Shown: positions 18,205 to 26,711 of the stretch, one piece after another
Layout of the letters: every line of letters starts with the position of its first letter
Position numbering within the stretch: position 1 is the stretch's first letter
Assembly: GCA_024400755.1 (NCBI GenBank)
Contig: JAKSMG010000005.1
Span: 81,863 to 145,862 of the forward strand
Direction of reading: 5' to 3'
Length of the DNA: 64,000 nt
Source: Bacteroidales bacterium
Lineage (GTDB): Bacteria; Bacteroidota; Bacteroidia; Bacteroidales; WCHB1-69
Translations under genes and position numbers: made by a program
Notes under the pieces: generated by a model
Database searches by the model: none
The model's input: only the letters and a program-made list of their open reading frames with translations
What the model was told of the DNA's origin: nothing

Positions 18205-19104
18205 TTATATTTTTTCTGCCACACGTAATTTGGCACTTCTGGCTCTTGGGTTGATGGAGATTTCTTCTTCGTCTGGAATGATGGCTTTGTGGGTAAGAAC
18301 CTTAAATGGGGTGATGGGATTTCCGAAAAAGTCTTTTTCCACTTCGCCTTCAAATTTTCCTGAACGCATAAAGTTTTTGACCAAGCGGTCTTCTAATGAA
18401 TGGTAGGCGATGATGACTAATTTTCCGCCGGGTCGAAGACATTCTGCGGTTTGCTTCAAAAACTCTTTCAAGACGGTCATTTCATCGTTGACCTCAATCC
18501 TGATGGCCTGAAAAAGTTGGGACAGGATTTTGTTTTCTTTCCCTTTCGGGAGCAACGGTGTAATGGCGGCCACCAATTGTCCCGTGGTGGCGATTTCGTG
18601 CTTCTCCCTTTCGCTTACAATCTGCTGGGCCATTCGACGACCGTTGTTTAATTCGCCGTATGTGTAAAACAGGTCGGCAAGTCGTTCCGGGGCATAGCCG
18701 TTGATGATTTCGCGTGCTGAAATGCCTTTCTGCTTGTTCATTCGCATATCCAGTTCCCCGTCAAAACGATGGGAAAAACCACGTTCGGCGGTGTCGAATT
18801 GATAGGAAGAAACGCCCAAATCGGCTAAGATGCCGTCTGCGGGAACGCCATTATAATATTGTAAGAATTTTTTTAGATGACGAAAATTACTCGGAACAAA
18901 CTGAAAACGTTCGTCAGTGATGCTGTCTTTTAGCGCGTCTGGATCTTGATCGAAAGCAATGAGACGGCCTTGTACGTCAATGGTCTCCAAAATTTTCCGT
19001 GAATGTCCGCCGCCGCCAAAGGTGACGTCAACGTAGGTGCCGGAAGGGTTGGAGATAAGTTGTTCAATCGATTCTTGAAGGAGGACGGGATTATGGTAAC
19101 TCAT
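18205..19104 (-). CDS. rsmH: 16S rRNA (cytosine-1402-N4) methyltransferase RsmH (MraW)
   Basis: Methylates C1402 in the ribosomal P site. It has 299 residues, with MSYHNPVLLQESI, the SAM site TFGGGGHSRKIL, DLGVSSYQFD, MRMN, and RPGGKLVIIAYHSLEDR. The start at 19104 was chosen over an upstream ATG because it begins with the family's conserved MxYHxPVLL and is preceded by a strong AGGAGG Shine-Dalgarno, unusual in this phylum. It overlaps mraZ by 14 nt. Confidence 0.95.
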   Translation of the reverse strand: MSYHNPVLLQESIEQLISNPSGTYVDVTFGGGGHSRKILETIDVQGRLIAFDQDPDALKDSITDERFQFVPSNFRHLKKFLQYYNGVPADGILADLGVSSYQFDTAERGFSHRFDGELDMRMNKQKGISAREIINGYAPERLADLFYTYGELNNGRRMAQQIVSEREKHEIATTGQLVAAITPLLPKGKENKILSQLFQAIRIEVNDEMTVLKEFLKQTAECLRPGGKLVIIAYHSLEDRLVKNFMRSGKFEGEVEKDFFGNPITPFKVLTHKAIIPDEEEISINPRARSAKLRVAEKI

Positions 19105-19579
19105 TGCCTTCCTCCTTTCGCGCAGAATTAAATTGGCCACTATGGATGGCTTCGTTCAGTTCGTTCAGTTCTTCAGGAGTCATGTCGAACTCTTTGTGGT
19201 ATTCTTCGCTGTTCCACATTTCAATCTTCCCGTTATCTAATAACAGAACCACTTCCCGGTCAATATTATATAATTCCATGAAGGGCTTTGGGATGACGAT
19301 GCGGTCTTGAGCGTCACATTCCACAAAGGTATTGCGCGTAAGAAATGCGTTGCGGTATTTCTTGATGGCGATGATGTTTCTATCTAATGAGTTAAGATAG
19401 TCCATTTGAGCTTTGTAGGATTTCATGGTCCACAGCATAACGTGTTTGCCAAAGCCGGGCGTGACCACGAAATTCTTACGGTCATCTTCGTCCAATGCCT
19501 TTAAAAGCGCGGTCGGCAACTTGATGCGTCCGTGCTTCTCTATGGCAACTTCCCAATAACCGTATTCAAATGGTGACAT
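19091..19579 (-). CDS. mraZ: Transcriptional regulator MraZ
   Basis: First gene of the dcw operon, 162 residues. It has two SpoVT/AbrB-like halves: GRIKLPTALLKAL in the first and DRIVIPKPFMELYNI in the second. MraZ represses its own operon by binding repeated TGGGA boxes. Such boxes at 10-bp spacing occur in the 390-nt leader, supporting autoregulation. Confidence 0.93.
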   Translation of the reverse strand: MSPFEYGYWEVAIEKHGRIKLPTALLKALDEDDRKNFVVTPGFGKHVMLWTMKSYKAQMDYLNSLDRNIIAIKKYRNAFLTRNTFVECDAQDRIVIPKPFMELYNIDREVVLLLDNGKIEMWNSEEYHKEFDMTPEELNELNEAIHSGQFNSARKEEGNELP

Positions 19580-19605
19580 ATTACTTTTTATGAATTATTA
19601 CACCG

Positions 19606-19638
19606 CAAAAATAAACAATATTTGTTTCCAATTTCCAC
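19606..19638 (-). promoter_or_regulatory. mraZ promoter with overlapping GTGGA/TGGAA box
   Basis: On the minus strand the -7 element TATTTTTG (19606-19613) is 27 nt from the start. Just upstream, GTGGAAATTGGAA (within 19624-19638) covers the -18 to -33 region and resembles an MraZ half-site pair. Confidence 0.55.
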
Positions 19639-19697
19639 TATTCTGTATATTTTGTCAAAAAAAATACCTTTTTAATTGTAATTTACTGATAATCAAT

Positions 19698-19713
19698 GTG
19701 GAAAAAAATGGAA
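19698..19713 (+). promoter_or_regulatory. TGGAA-N5-TGGAA box (candidate MraZ site)
   Basis: GTGGAAAAAAATGGAA, identical to the first half of the 19878 cluster. The two TGGAA start exactly 10 bp apart (19699 and 19709). Confidence 0.4.
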
Positions 19714-19835
19714 TAAATTAATTTTCTTTTTAAGAAATGACTTAAAATATTGATTTTCAGACACTAAATCTCATATATTTGATTTTTGTATAAACAATTG
19801 TAAATCAATAAATTATAATAATTATTTGGAATCTG

Positions 19836-19851
19836 TTCCAAAATTTTCCAC
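19836..19851 (-). promoter_or_regulatory. TGGAA-N5-TGGAA box on the minus strand (candidate MraZ site)
   Basis: On the minus strand GTGGAAAATTTTGGAA has two TGGAA at 10-bp spacing, the same architecture as the boxes at 19698 and 19878 in the opposite orientation. Confidence 0.4.
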
Positions 19852-19877
19852 AATTTTTTGTTGATTTTTGGAGTTTT

Positions 19878-19912
19878 GTGGAAAAAAATGGAAAGAAATG
19901 GGAAATTTGGGA
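19878..19912 (+). promoter_or_regulatory. Four tandem TGGRA boxes (candidate MraZ operator)
   Basis: TGGAA, TGGAA, TGGGA and TGGGA start at 19879, 19889, 19899 and 19908, i.e. spaced 10, 10 and 9 bp. E. coli MraZ binds TGGGA repeats separated by 5 nt, the same layout. The cluster lies about 300 nt upstream of mraZ. The rest of 19614-19920 is AT-rich without a gene. Confidence 0.5.
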
Positions 19913-19920
19913 CTTATCAA

Positions 19921-19944
19921 CAAAAAAACGACCCGAAGGTCGTT
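19921..19944 (-). terminator. mnmA intrinsic terminator
   Basis: On the minus strand AACGACC, loop TTCG, GGTCGTT is followed by seven T. It isolates mnmA from the dcw operon. Confidence 0.85.
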
Positions 19945-19969
19945 AAGCTATGCACAGTCAAATGTTGAT

Positions 19970-21061
19970 TTAATAAATGATTCCTCCCCCGATGACCAGG
20001 CCGTCTTGGTAGAGTACGAGCGACTGACCAGGCGTTACGCCCCAGACGGGATTTTCAAATGTCAATTTGATATTGGAAAGTTCGTCCTGGCCTTCTGCGG
20101 CTTCAATTTGGATATTGGCGGGAGTGGCCGCGCTGCGATAGCGAATGCGGGCTAGGCAGTGAGGATTTCTTGAGATCCGTTCCCTGTCGGTGAGCTTGCA
20201 TTGGCGTGCCCGAACTTGCAACGCCTCAAGGTCTTCCCGATCGCCTAAGGTCACGGTATTCTTTTCTGAATCAATGTGAACCACGTATTTTGGAACGCCG
20301 AACGCCACTTTCAATCCTTTGCGCTGTCCGATGGTGTAGTTGGGAAATCCTTCGTGTCGGCCGACCTTTTTCCCGGTGATGTCCAGAAAGTCGCCGGCTT
20401 GGCAGCGATTCTCAAAATCGCTGACGTGTTGGGCCAAGAATTGACGGTAGTCGTTGTCGGGGATAAAGCAGATTTCCTGGCTTTCTTCCTTTTTCGACAA
20501 TCTCTCGAAGCCTCGTTGTGCCGCCATTTCCCTGACTTCTGTCTTGGTGAAGTCGCCTAATGGAAAAATGGTGTGCTTGAGGTTGTCTTCCGTGAGCATC
20601 CATAAAAAGTAAGTTTGGTCTTTGAGCGTGTCCGCCGCGGTGGCCAAATACCAATGTCCGTTTAATTCCTTGATACGGGCATAGTGTCCCGTGGCAATGT
20701 ATTCGCATCCAAGCTTTTGCGCCTGTTCCCATAAAAATCCCCATTTGATGGACGAATTGCATAAAACGCAGGGATTGGGTGTGCGTCCGTGCATATACTC
20801 GTCGATGAAGTTGCACACGACGTGCTCTTTGAAAACTTGCCTGAAATCGGCAACGTGATGCTCTATACCTAATTTGGCGGCCAACTTGGCCGCTTCGCTG
20901 ACGGCATCAATGCTGCAGCAACCGCTGGTGAGTTGGCTGTCGTAGGTGCGGAATGTAACACCAATCAGTTCGTAACCCTGTTCCAAGAGCAACATGGCAG
21001 CCACGCTGCTGTCGATTCCGCCACTCATGGCCATTAATACTTTTCCTTTTATATGGGACAT
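19970..21061 (-). CDS. mnmA: tRNA 2-thiouridylase MnmA (TrmU)
   Basis: Thiolates U34 of Lys, Glu and Gln tRNAs. It has 363 residues from the chosen start MSHIKGKVLMAMSGGIDSS. The PP-loop SGGIDSS, the first catalytic Cys in NPCVLCNSSIKWG, the second in ESQEICFIPD, and the YTIGQRKGL motif are all present. A longer frame upstream would overlap azlD and lacks family similarity. It lies 14 nt after azlD. Confidence 0.93.
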   Translation of the reverse strand: MSHIKGKVLMAMSGGIDSSVAAMLLLEQGYELIGVTFRTYDSQLTSGCCSIDAVSEAAKLAAKLGIEHHVADFRQVFKEHVVCNFIDEYMHGRTPNPCVLCNSSIKWGFLWEQAQKLGCEYIATGHYARIKELNGHWYLATAADTLKDQTYFLWMLTEDNLKHTIFPLGDFTKTEVREMAAQRGFERLSKKEESQEICFIPDNDYRQFLAQHVSDFENRCQAGDFLDITGKKVGRHEGFPNYTIGQRKGLKVAFGVPKYVVHIDSEKNTVTLGDREDLEALQVRARQCKLTDRERISRNPHCLARIRYRSAATPANIQIEAAEGQDELSNIKLTFENPVWGVTPGQSLVLYQDGLVIGGGIIY

Positions 21062-21075
21062 ATTGCGATGTTTAA

Positions 21076-21405
21076 TCAGTGAAGAATATTTGAGCCGACA
21101 ATCAGCTCGGTGAGTACGGCGGCGGCAACCGCACCGATGGCTACCACCAACAAATCTCTTTTCCTCCAAGACATTATGAGGGCAACCACGGTGGCGACAA
21201 TGCCAGAAGTTAGACTACGAGTCGAATAAATGACGTCGGGGAAGGTCATGGCGGATAAGACGCAAAAGGGAATGTAGAACATAAAGTCCTTGAACCAACG
21301 GTTTTCAATCTTCCGATGGAAAAGGGCCATAGGCGTTACCCTGATGAGATAAGTGGTTATGGCCATTACCGCCAACATAATTCCTGCAGCACCAAAACTT
21401 ATCAT
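21076..21405 (-). CDS. azlD: AzlD-family branched-chain amino acid exporter small subunit
   Basis: A 109-residue protein with three or four membrane helices (TTYLIRVTPMALF, FYIPFCVLSAMTFPDV). The start MISFGAAG was chosen because AGGAGG lies 8 nt upstream and its ATG overlaps the azlC stop (ATGA). AzlC and AzlD together export branched-chain amino acids; the substrate is family knowledge. Confidence 0.85.
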   Translation of the reverse strand: MISFGAAGIMLAVMAITTYLIRVTPMALFHRKIENRWFKDFMFYIPFCVLSAMTFPDVIYSTRSLTSGIVATVVALIMSWRKRDLLVVAIGAVAAAVLTELIVGSNILH

Positions 21406-22319
21406 TTCAGCACCTCCTTTCTGCTCTCTTCTTTTTCTTCTACGTGTAGGAAGGTGGCACAAAGTGCGGCGGCACCAATGGCGGAGATGATTAATGACCA
21501 TCCTCCTCCGTTTTGTGAAATATGGTTCACGAAGGGTACATATTTGAAAATACAGGAAATGGCTGCCGCAATGAGGACGGCGTAAAATATGTTCTTATTG
21601 GTGCGAGACGGGGGAACTATGATGGCAATAAACATACAGTATAAGGCAATACCCATACATGATTGAATTAGCGGCGGCATCAATTCTGCGGCAAAGGCTC
21701 CCAAAACCGTACCCAATGTCCACCCAACAATGGGACAAGTCATCAACCCGCCAAAAAATGGAAACGTAACATCGTCCTTTTCCATCGCTGCCAAGGCGAA
21801 TATTTCGTCGGTAACGCTAAATGCCATAATGCAGCGCTTGTAGGTGGGCAACTTGTTGTCTATTTTCTGCGTGAGCGATAAACTCATTAAAAAATAACGG
21901 ATATTGACCACCAACGTAGTCATAGCCAGTTCAATGGCGGATGCTCCACCCGCGATCATTCGAATACCGGCAAATTGTCCCGCAGATGCTAAATTGGTTA
22001 ACGAGATGAAAACCGCCACCCACGGGTCAAATCCCATTTGTACGGCAACTAAACCAAATGTAAACGAAACGGGGATATACCCTAAACCGATGGATTTACC
22101 TAAAAGCAAACCTCTTACATAATCTCCACGAGAAACACCCGTCGTGACCTTGGGTGAGTGCAATTGGGGCAGACGACGAACAATGGCAAGGTCGTGTACC
22201 ATATCGTGGAGCCGTGCGTTGAGTTTATCCTGCTTCCACTTGATGGCACGTACGGTAACTTTCCGGCGGTGATTCCGCTGGGAAAGGAATTTTTGGTATT
22301 TGTCAAGTTCTTCGTTCAC
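21402..22319 (-). CDS. azlC: AzlC-family branched-chain amino acid exporter large subunit
   Basis: A 305-residue protein. The membrane core (about 65-290) has GLLLGKSIGLGYIPVSFTFGL, ASAGQFAG and AFSVTDEIFAL as in AzlC. A basic soluble extension of about 65 residues precedes it and is longer than usual; a later start inside it (for example Met40) is possible. It overlaps azlD by 4 nt. The promoter-like TATCTTTG lies upstream. Confidence 0.85.
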   Translation of the reverse strand: MNEELDKYQKFLSQRNHRRKVTVRAIKWKQDKLNARLHDMVHDLAIVRRLPQLHSPKVTTGVSRGDYVRGLLLGKSIGLGYIPVSFTFGLVAVQMGFDPWVAVFISLTNLASAGQFAGIRMIAGGASAIELAMTTLVVNIRYFLMSLSLTQKIDNKLPTYKRCIMAFSVTDEIFALAAMEKDDVTFPFFGGLMTCPIVGWTLGTVLGAFAAELMPPLIQSCMGIALYCMFIAIIVPPSRTNKNIFYAVLIAAAISCIFKYVPFVNHISQNGGGWSLIISAIGAAALCATFLHVEEKEESRKEVLK

Positions 22320-22359
22320 AGATGTTTATGAAATTTTATCAGTCCAAATTTTGAATTGG

Positions 22360-22367
22360 CAAAGATA
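22360..22367 (-). promoter_or_regulatory. -7 element of the azlC operon
   Basis: On the minus strand TATCTTTG is 41 nt upstream of the azlC start and divergent from the EnvC-like gene promoter. Confidence 0.5.
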
Positions 22368-22505
22368 AGAAAATTAGTGATGAAAAATTCGTTGAGAAAT
22401 TTGAAGAGAAAATAATGTGAACTGTTTTTAATGATGTGCTTCCCATCAACATTTTAATGTGTATAAATATTAATAGCTGATAAAAATAAAGCTGAAATTT
22501 ACTCG

Positions 22506-22513
22506 TATTTTTG
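22506..22513 (+). promoter_or_regulatory. -7 element of the EnvC-like operon
   Basis: TATTTTTG, 26 nt before the ATG at 22539. The -33 is not clear. Confidence 0.55.
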
Positions 22514-22538
22514 TAAGTTGTTGTAAATAGGAACAATT

Positions 22539-23849
22539 ATGAAGTGTTATTTTGCAAAATTCCATAAATACCTGCTATTGCTGTTCGCTTTCGTTTTGCT
22601 CATTGGCCAATTAGATCTCGCGGCGCAGTCAAAAAGTGCCAAGTTGAAAAACGATAAGAAGAAGATCGAAGCTGAAATTGCCAATACGCAAAAACTGCTT
22701 AGGCAAACAGAAAAAAACAAGAACGCTTCCTTGCAGCAAATCAGTGTGCTGCGTCAGCAGATTTCTAATCGTGAGGCTTTGATTACTAACCTGAATTCTG
22801 AAATTTTCGCATTGGAAGAAGAACTCGCCCTCAATGAAAAGTTGTCGCAGGACCTGACCAAGAAGTTGGAATATATGAAGTCCGATTATTCAAGGGTGGT
22901 TTATTTGGCCTACAAAAACAGAAATTTAATTGATAAGGTTACTTTTTTGCTTTCTTCTGACAATTTTTCTCAGATGTTTCGTCGAATCAAGTATTATTCT
23001 GTCTTTGCGGAAAATGTTAAACGTCAGGTGGAATTGATTGAAAAGACACAGGCGGAAATTAAAGCTAAAAATGAGGAGATTGTCAGAATAAAAAATGAAA
23101 AGCAAACCTTGCTTGAAGGTAAGGAAGTGGAAATCAAGCGTTTGGAAAAAGACCGTAACGTCACGACGCAGAAAGCTCAGGAATTGAAGAAGAAGGAAAA
23201 GCAGCTTGCTGCCACCTTGCAGGAAAAGCAAAAGAAGAGAAAAGAGCTGGACGTGGCCATTAAGAAGGCCATTGAGGCAGAAATTGTGGCTGCCAATAAG
23301 AAAAAAGCCGCCGAAGCCGCCAAAAATGCGGCTAAGAATTCAGGGAAGTCTAATTCGGGTTCTAATGCCAAATCAAATACACCGAAACCTGCCTCCAAAA
23401 ACGAGATTATGCTGACTCCCGAGGAGCAGTTAATTAGCAATTCGTTTGAAAGCAATAAAGGAAAGTTGCCTTGGCCAGTCGTCAAGGGTGCCAAAGTCGG
23501 CGATTTCGGCAGTTATCCCCATCCCGACGTGCCGTCCGTAATGATTGAAAATCGTGGTATCGATATTCTGGTGGAACCCAATACCGCCGTACGTGCCGTT
23601 TTCCAAGGCGAAGTTACCGGAATTCTTGACGTGATGGGCACAAAGGTGCTGATGATTCGCCACGGCGAATATTTGACGGTTTATCAAAATTTGGTTTCCG
23701 TCAGTGTGAGAAAGGGAGATAAGGTGTCAACCAAGCAAACCATTGGAACTGTTGGAAAATCTACGAGCAACAACACTTACGAACTGCATTTCGAAGTCTG
23801 GAAAAACAGTTCTTACTTAAATCCAAACGGTTGGTTGTCAAGAAAATAG
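22539..23849 (+). CDS. EnvC-like murein hydrolase activator (degenerate M23/LytM)
   Basis: A 436-residue protein with a signal peptide (cleavage near LAAQ, residue 30), two long coiled coils (about 31-125 and 150-255), an Ala/Lys/Ser-rich linker (255-300) and a C-terminal LytM fold (310-436). The LytM domain keeps the ELHFEVW end, but the first zinc-site motif reads NRGIDI instead of HxGxD. It is therefore likely an amidase activator like E. coli EnvC rather than an enzyme. It is the first gene of a five-gene operon. Confidence 0.85.
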   Translation: MKCYFAKFHKYLLLLFAFVLLIGQLDLAAQSKSAKLKNDKKKIEAEIANTQKLLRQTEKNKNASLQQISVLRQQISNREALITNLNSEIFALEEELALNEKLSQDLTKKLEYMKSDYSRVVYLAYKNRNLIDKVTFLLSSDNFSQMFRRIKYYSVFAENVKRQVELIEKTQAEIKAKNEEIVRIKNEKQTLLEGKEVEIKRLEKDRNVTTQKAQELKKKEKQLAATLQEKQKKRKELDVAIKKAIEAEIVAANKKKAAEAAKNAAKNSGKSNSGSNAKSNTPKPASKNEIMLTPEEQLISNSFESNKGKLPWPVVKGAKVGDFGSYPHPDVPSVMIENRGIDILVEPNTAVRAVFQGEVTGILDVMGTKVLMIRHGEYLTVYQNLVSVSVRKGDKVSTKQTIGTVGKSTSNNTYELHFEVWKNSSYLNPNGWLSRK

Positions 23850-23858
23850 AATTTCCTT

Positions 23859-24662
23859 ATGCAGATATCCGTCGCACAAGCCATTAAGGATAAAAATCCC
23901 AAGTTGTATCAAAAATTGCCGAAGTTTTTGATACGCTGGGTTGAACGTGTTATCTGTCAGGACGAAATGAACAGTCTGTTGCGTCAGTACGACCATTTGC
24001 CCTCGCTGGAATTTACCAATGCCATTATTCGCTATTTGGATAATGAGTTGGTGATTCATCACGAAGAAAGAATCCCTCGAACCGGACGCTATATCGTGGT
24101 GAGCAATCACCCCTTGGGCGGCCTTGATGGAATGACACTGATAAGCGTTTGCGGAAAATATCGACCCGACATAAAGTTTCCCGTTAATGATTTGTTGTGC
24201 TACGTGGAACCAATGCGCGATATTTTCATCCCTATCAATAAGCATGGTCAAATAGGGGTAGAGGCCTATAAGTCGTTTAATGATGCTTTTGAATCCGATA
24301 ATTTGATTTTGTATTTTCCGGCAGGTCTGTGCTCACGTCGTCAAGAGGGTGAAATCCGAGATTTAGATTGGAAAAAAACGATTATCGCTAAGGCAAGGCA
24401 AACGAAACGTGATATTGTTCCTTGCTTTTTTGATGGGAAAAATTCAAACTTTTTTTATAATTTTGCTAATCTTAGAAAGAAGTTGGGAGTGAAATTCAAT
24501 TTGGAAATGATGCTTTTGCCTCGGGAATTGCTGAAACAGAAAAAATCTCACTTTGAAATTACCTTCGGAAATCCTATCCCATATCATCAATTTGATCAAT
24601 CGAAAAACGACTGGGAGTGGGCGCAATGGTTGAAAGAACTAGTATATTCTTTAAAAGCTTGA
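23859..24662 (+). CDS. glsA: PlsC-family O-acyltransferase, GlsA-like (glycine/ornithine lipid synthesis)
   Basis: A 267-residue acyltransferase with the NHxxxxD-type motif in SNHPLGGLDG (about residue 83), FPAGLCSRR (about 158) and a KxxI substrate region. Paired with the following GNAT-fold acyltransferase it matches the glsB/glsA pair of Bacteroides, which makes N-acyl glycine lipids; alternatively it belongs to an ornithine-lipid (OlsA-type) system. It starts 9 nt after the EnvC-like gene. The fold is certain; the lipid product is inferred. Confidence 0.75.
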   Translation: MQISVAQAIKDKNPKLYQKLPKFLIRWVERVICQDEMNSLLRQYDHLPSLEFTNAIIRYLDNELVIHHEERIPRTGRYIVVSNHPLGGLDGMTLISVCGKYRPDIKFPVNDLLCYVEPMRDIFIPINKHGQIGVEAYKSFNDAFESDNLILYFPAGLCSRRQEGEIRDLDWKKTIIAKARQTKRDIVPCFFDGKNSNFFYNFANLRKKLGVKFNLEMMLLPRELLKQKKSHFEITFGNPIPYHQFDQSKNDWEWAQWLKELVYSLKA

Positions 24663-24664
24663 GT

Positions 24665-25615
24665 ATGAAAAAGATTATTCCTCCAGTGGATGTCGAAATT
24701 CTAAAACAGGAACTTACCGACGATAAGATATTGCGAAAAACAACCGCCTTGAATAATGTCATATATTTGGTCGATGAGTCATCTGCTCCCAATGTGTTGC
24801 GTGAAATTGGCCGACTTAGAGAGCTTACTTTTAGAGCAGCCAGCGGCGGTACTGGAAAAGAATTCGATTTGGATGAATTTGATGTGGGACCCTATGCCTG
24901 GAAACAGTTGATCGTCTGGAATCCCGAAGAAGAGGAAATCGTAAGTGCTTATCGCTTTGTCTTGGGCAAAGATGCCCCTGTTGATGAAAATGGCTACCCC
25001 CATACCGCTACTTCAGAGTTGTTTAGATTCTCCGAAGAGTTTATTAAAAACCAATGGCAGCGAACTATCGAATTGGGTCGGAGCTTTGTCCAACCAAAAT
25101 ATCAGGCGTCGGCAGATCCTCGAAAGGGTTTGTTCGCCTTGGATAATATTTGGGACGGTTTGGGTGCTCTGACGGTAAAATACCCCGATATTGAGTATTT
25201 CTTCGGAAAAATGACGATGTACAATACCTATAGCCGCCTGGCCCGTAAACTCATACTCGATTTCTTGAAACGCTATTTTCAAGGGGATGAAAATCTGGTA
25301 AAACCTTTCCATCCTTCCGATAAAACTCGCGTGAGTAAGAAAAATTCGGAAATTTTTCGGGGCAATAGTGTGAGCGAAAATTTATCTTTGCTGAAAAAGA
25401 AGATTCGTGCAATGGGAACGATGATACCTCCGTTGATAAAGTCCTATATGTCTATTTCTCCTTCACTGAAGTATTTTGGAATATCTGATAACCCTTCTTT
25501 CGGAGAAGTGGAGGAATTGGCTATTATGATTCATATTCCGGATATCTACGAAAATAAGCGCGAACGATATATGAATTCTATTTTTAAGAAAAATCACGAT
25601 GGATTATCAGATTAA
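24665..25615 (+). CDS. glsB: GNAT-fold N-acyltransferase, GlsB/OlsB-like
   Basis: A 316-residue protein of the hemolysin-annotated GNAT acyltransferase family: VIYLVDESSAPNVLREIGRLRELTFR, SAYRFVLG, TIELGRSFVQPKYQ, and YFFGKMTMYNTYS. The family N-acylates glycine or ornithine with 3-hydroxy fatty acyl-ACP. The start at MKKIIPP was chosen because it follows the previous stop by 2 nt; the longer frame would overlap it. Its end overlaps engB by 17 nt. Confidence 0.75.
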   Translation: MKKIIPPVDVEILKQELTDDKILRKTTALNNVIYLVDESSAPNVLREIGRLRELTFRAASGGTGKEFDLDEFDVGPYAWKQLIVWNPEEEEIVSAYRFVLGKDAPVDENGYPHTATSELFRFSEEFIKNQWQRTIELGRSFVQPKYQASADPRKGLFALDNIWDGLGALTVKYPDIEYFFGKMTMYNTYSRLARKLILDFLKRYFQGDENLVKPFHPSDKTRVSKKNSEIFRGNSVSENLSLLKKKIRAMGTMIPPLIKSYMSISPSLKYFGISDNPSFGEVEELAIMIHIPDIYENKRERYMNSIFKKNHDGLSD

Positions 25616-26228
25616 AAATATCAAGTTTGTCCAATCGGAAGCCGATTGGCGGAAATGTCCGGCGGATAATTATCCCGAATTTGCCTTTATCGGTCGTTCC
25701 AATGTGGGAAAGTCTTCGCTCATCAATATGTTGGCCAATCATAAAACCTTGGCCAAAACATCATCAAAACCAGGCAAAACGCAGACTATTAATCACTTTT
25801 CCGTGGATAATCGTTGGTTTTTAGTCGATTTGCCGGGTTATGGTTATGCGTCCATTTCAAAGACTATGCGTGAGAAATGGGCGAAAATGATTGATAATTA
25901 TCTGAGGTTTAGAGAAAACTTGCAATTGGTTTTTGTCTTGGTGGACATTCGTCTGGAACCTCAACAAATAGATATTGATTTTATTAATAAATTGGGAGAA
26001 ATGGGACTTCCTTTTTCCCTGATTTTCACTAAGGCCGACAAAGTCGGCAAGTTGCGGGGAACCGAAAATGTAAAGCAGTTTTGCAAAAAATTACTGCAAA
26101 CTTGGGAAGAACTTCCTCCTTATTTTGTCTGTTCCGCGGTTGATGGTCGTGGCAAAGTCGAATTATTAAATTATATCGAGCAAATCAATGAAGTATTTTA
26201 TAATTCTATAAATCCTGTTCAAGAATGA
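25599..26228 (+). CDS. engB: Ribosome-biogenesis GTPase EngB (YsxC/YihA)
   Basis: A 209-residue GTPase. G1 is GRSNVGKSS, G2 lies around SSKPGKTQ, G3 is DLPGYG and G4 is TKAD. It assists large ribosomal subunit assembly. It overlaps both neighbours, so it is translationally coupled in the operon. Confidence 0.94.
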   Translation: MDYQIKNIKFVQSEADWRKCPADNYPEFAFIGRSNVGKSSLINMLANHKTLAKTSSKPGKTQTINHFSVDNRWFLVDLPGYGYASISKTMREKWAKMIDNYLRFRENLQLVFVLVDIRLEPQQIDIDFINKLGEMGLPFSLIFTKADKVGKLRGTENVKQFCKKLLQTWEELPPYFVCSAVDGRGKVELLNYIEQINEVFYNSINPVQE

Positions 26229-26701
26229 AAAATGAAAAAAATTCTCGTCTGTTAGTCGGCGTGTTGTCGCTTGGCATAATCGTGGTTTTGCTGGTTTCTT
26301 GTATGACGGCAAAAAAGAAGGCGGAACTCGCCAATAACAAGCCTTTGGTAGATACATATTGGCTTCTGGTTTCCGTTAAGGGTGAACCTGTTCCGCAAGA
26401 TTTTATTCAACCAACGATGACTTTCGGATCCGATGGACGGTATTTCGGCAATTTGGGTTGCAATTCCTTTTTCGGTACTTACTTTAAAAAAGGTAAAAAT
26501 GGAATAAAAATGGAATATGCCGGAGCAACGAAACGTCTATGTCAAAATATGAAAACTGAGAAAATGTACCTTAATGGTCTTCATAATGACTTTAAAACCT
26601 ACGAGATCCATAAGGACACCTTGATTCTAAAAGATAAACAGGGTGAGGTTATGCGTTTTCTGGCTGGAACGAAGCCTGAAGTCCAAAAAGAAGAGGAATA
26701 G
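26225..26701 (+). CDS. META-domain (HslJ-like) lipoprotein
   Basis: A 158-residue protein with a lipoprotein signal (VVLLVSC, Cys about 27). The META domain begins at DTYWLLVSVKGEPV and has the LGCNSFFGTY and LCQNMKTEKMYLNGL motifs typical of HslJ/META proteins. The role is unknown, possibly envelope stress. ATGA overlap with engB; the gene ends 10 nt from the convergent nadB. Confidence 0.85.
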   Translation: MKNEKNSRLLVGVLSLGIIVVLLVSCMTAKKKAELANNKPLVDTYWLLVSVKGEPVPQDFIQPTMTFGSDGRYFGNLGCNSFFGTYFKKGKNGIKMEYAGATKRLCQNMKTEKMYLNGLHNDFKTYEIHKDTLILKDKQGEVMRFLAGTKPEVQKEEE

Positions 26702-26711
26702 TCAGCGACGG

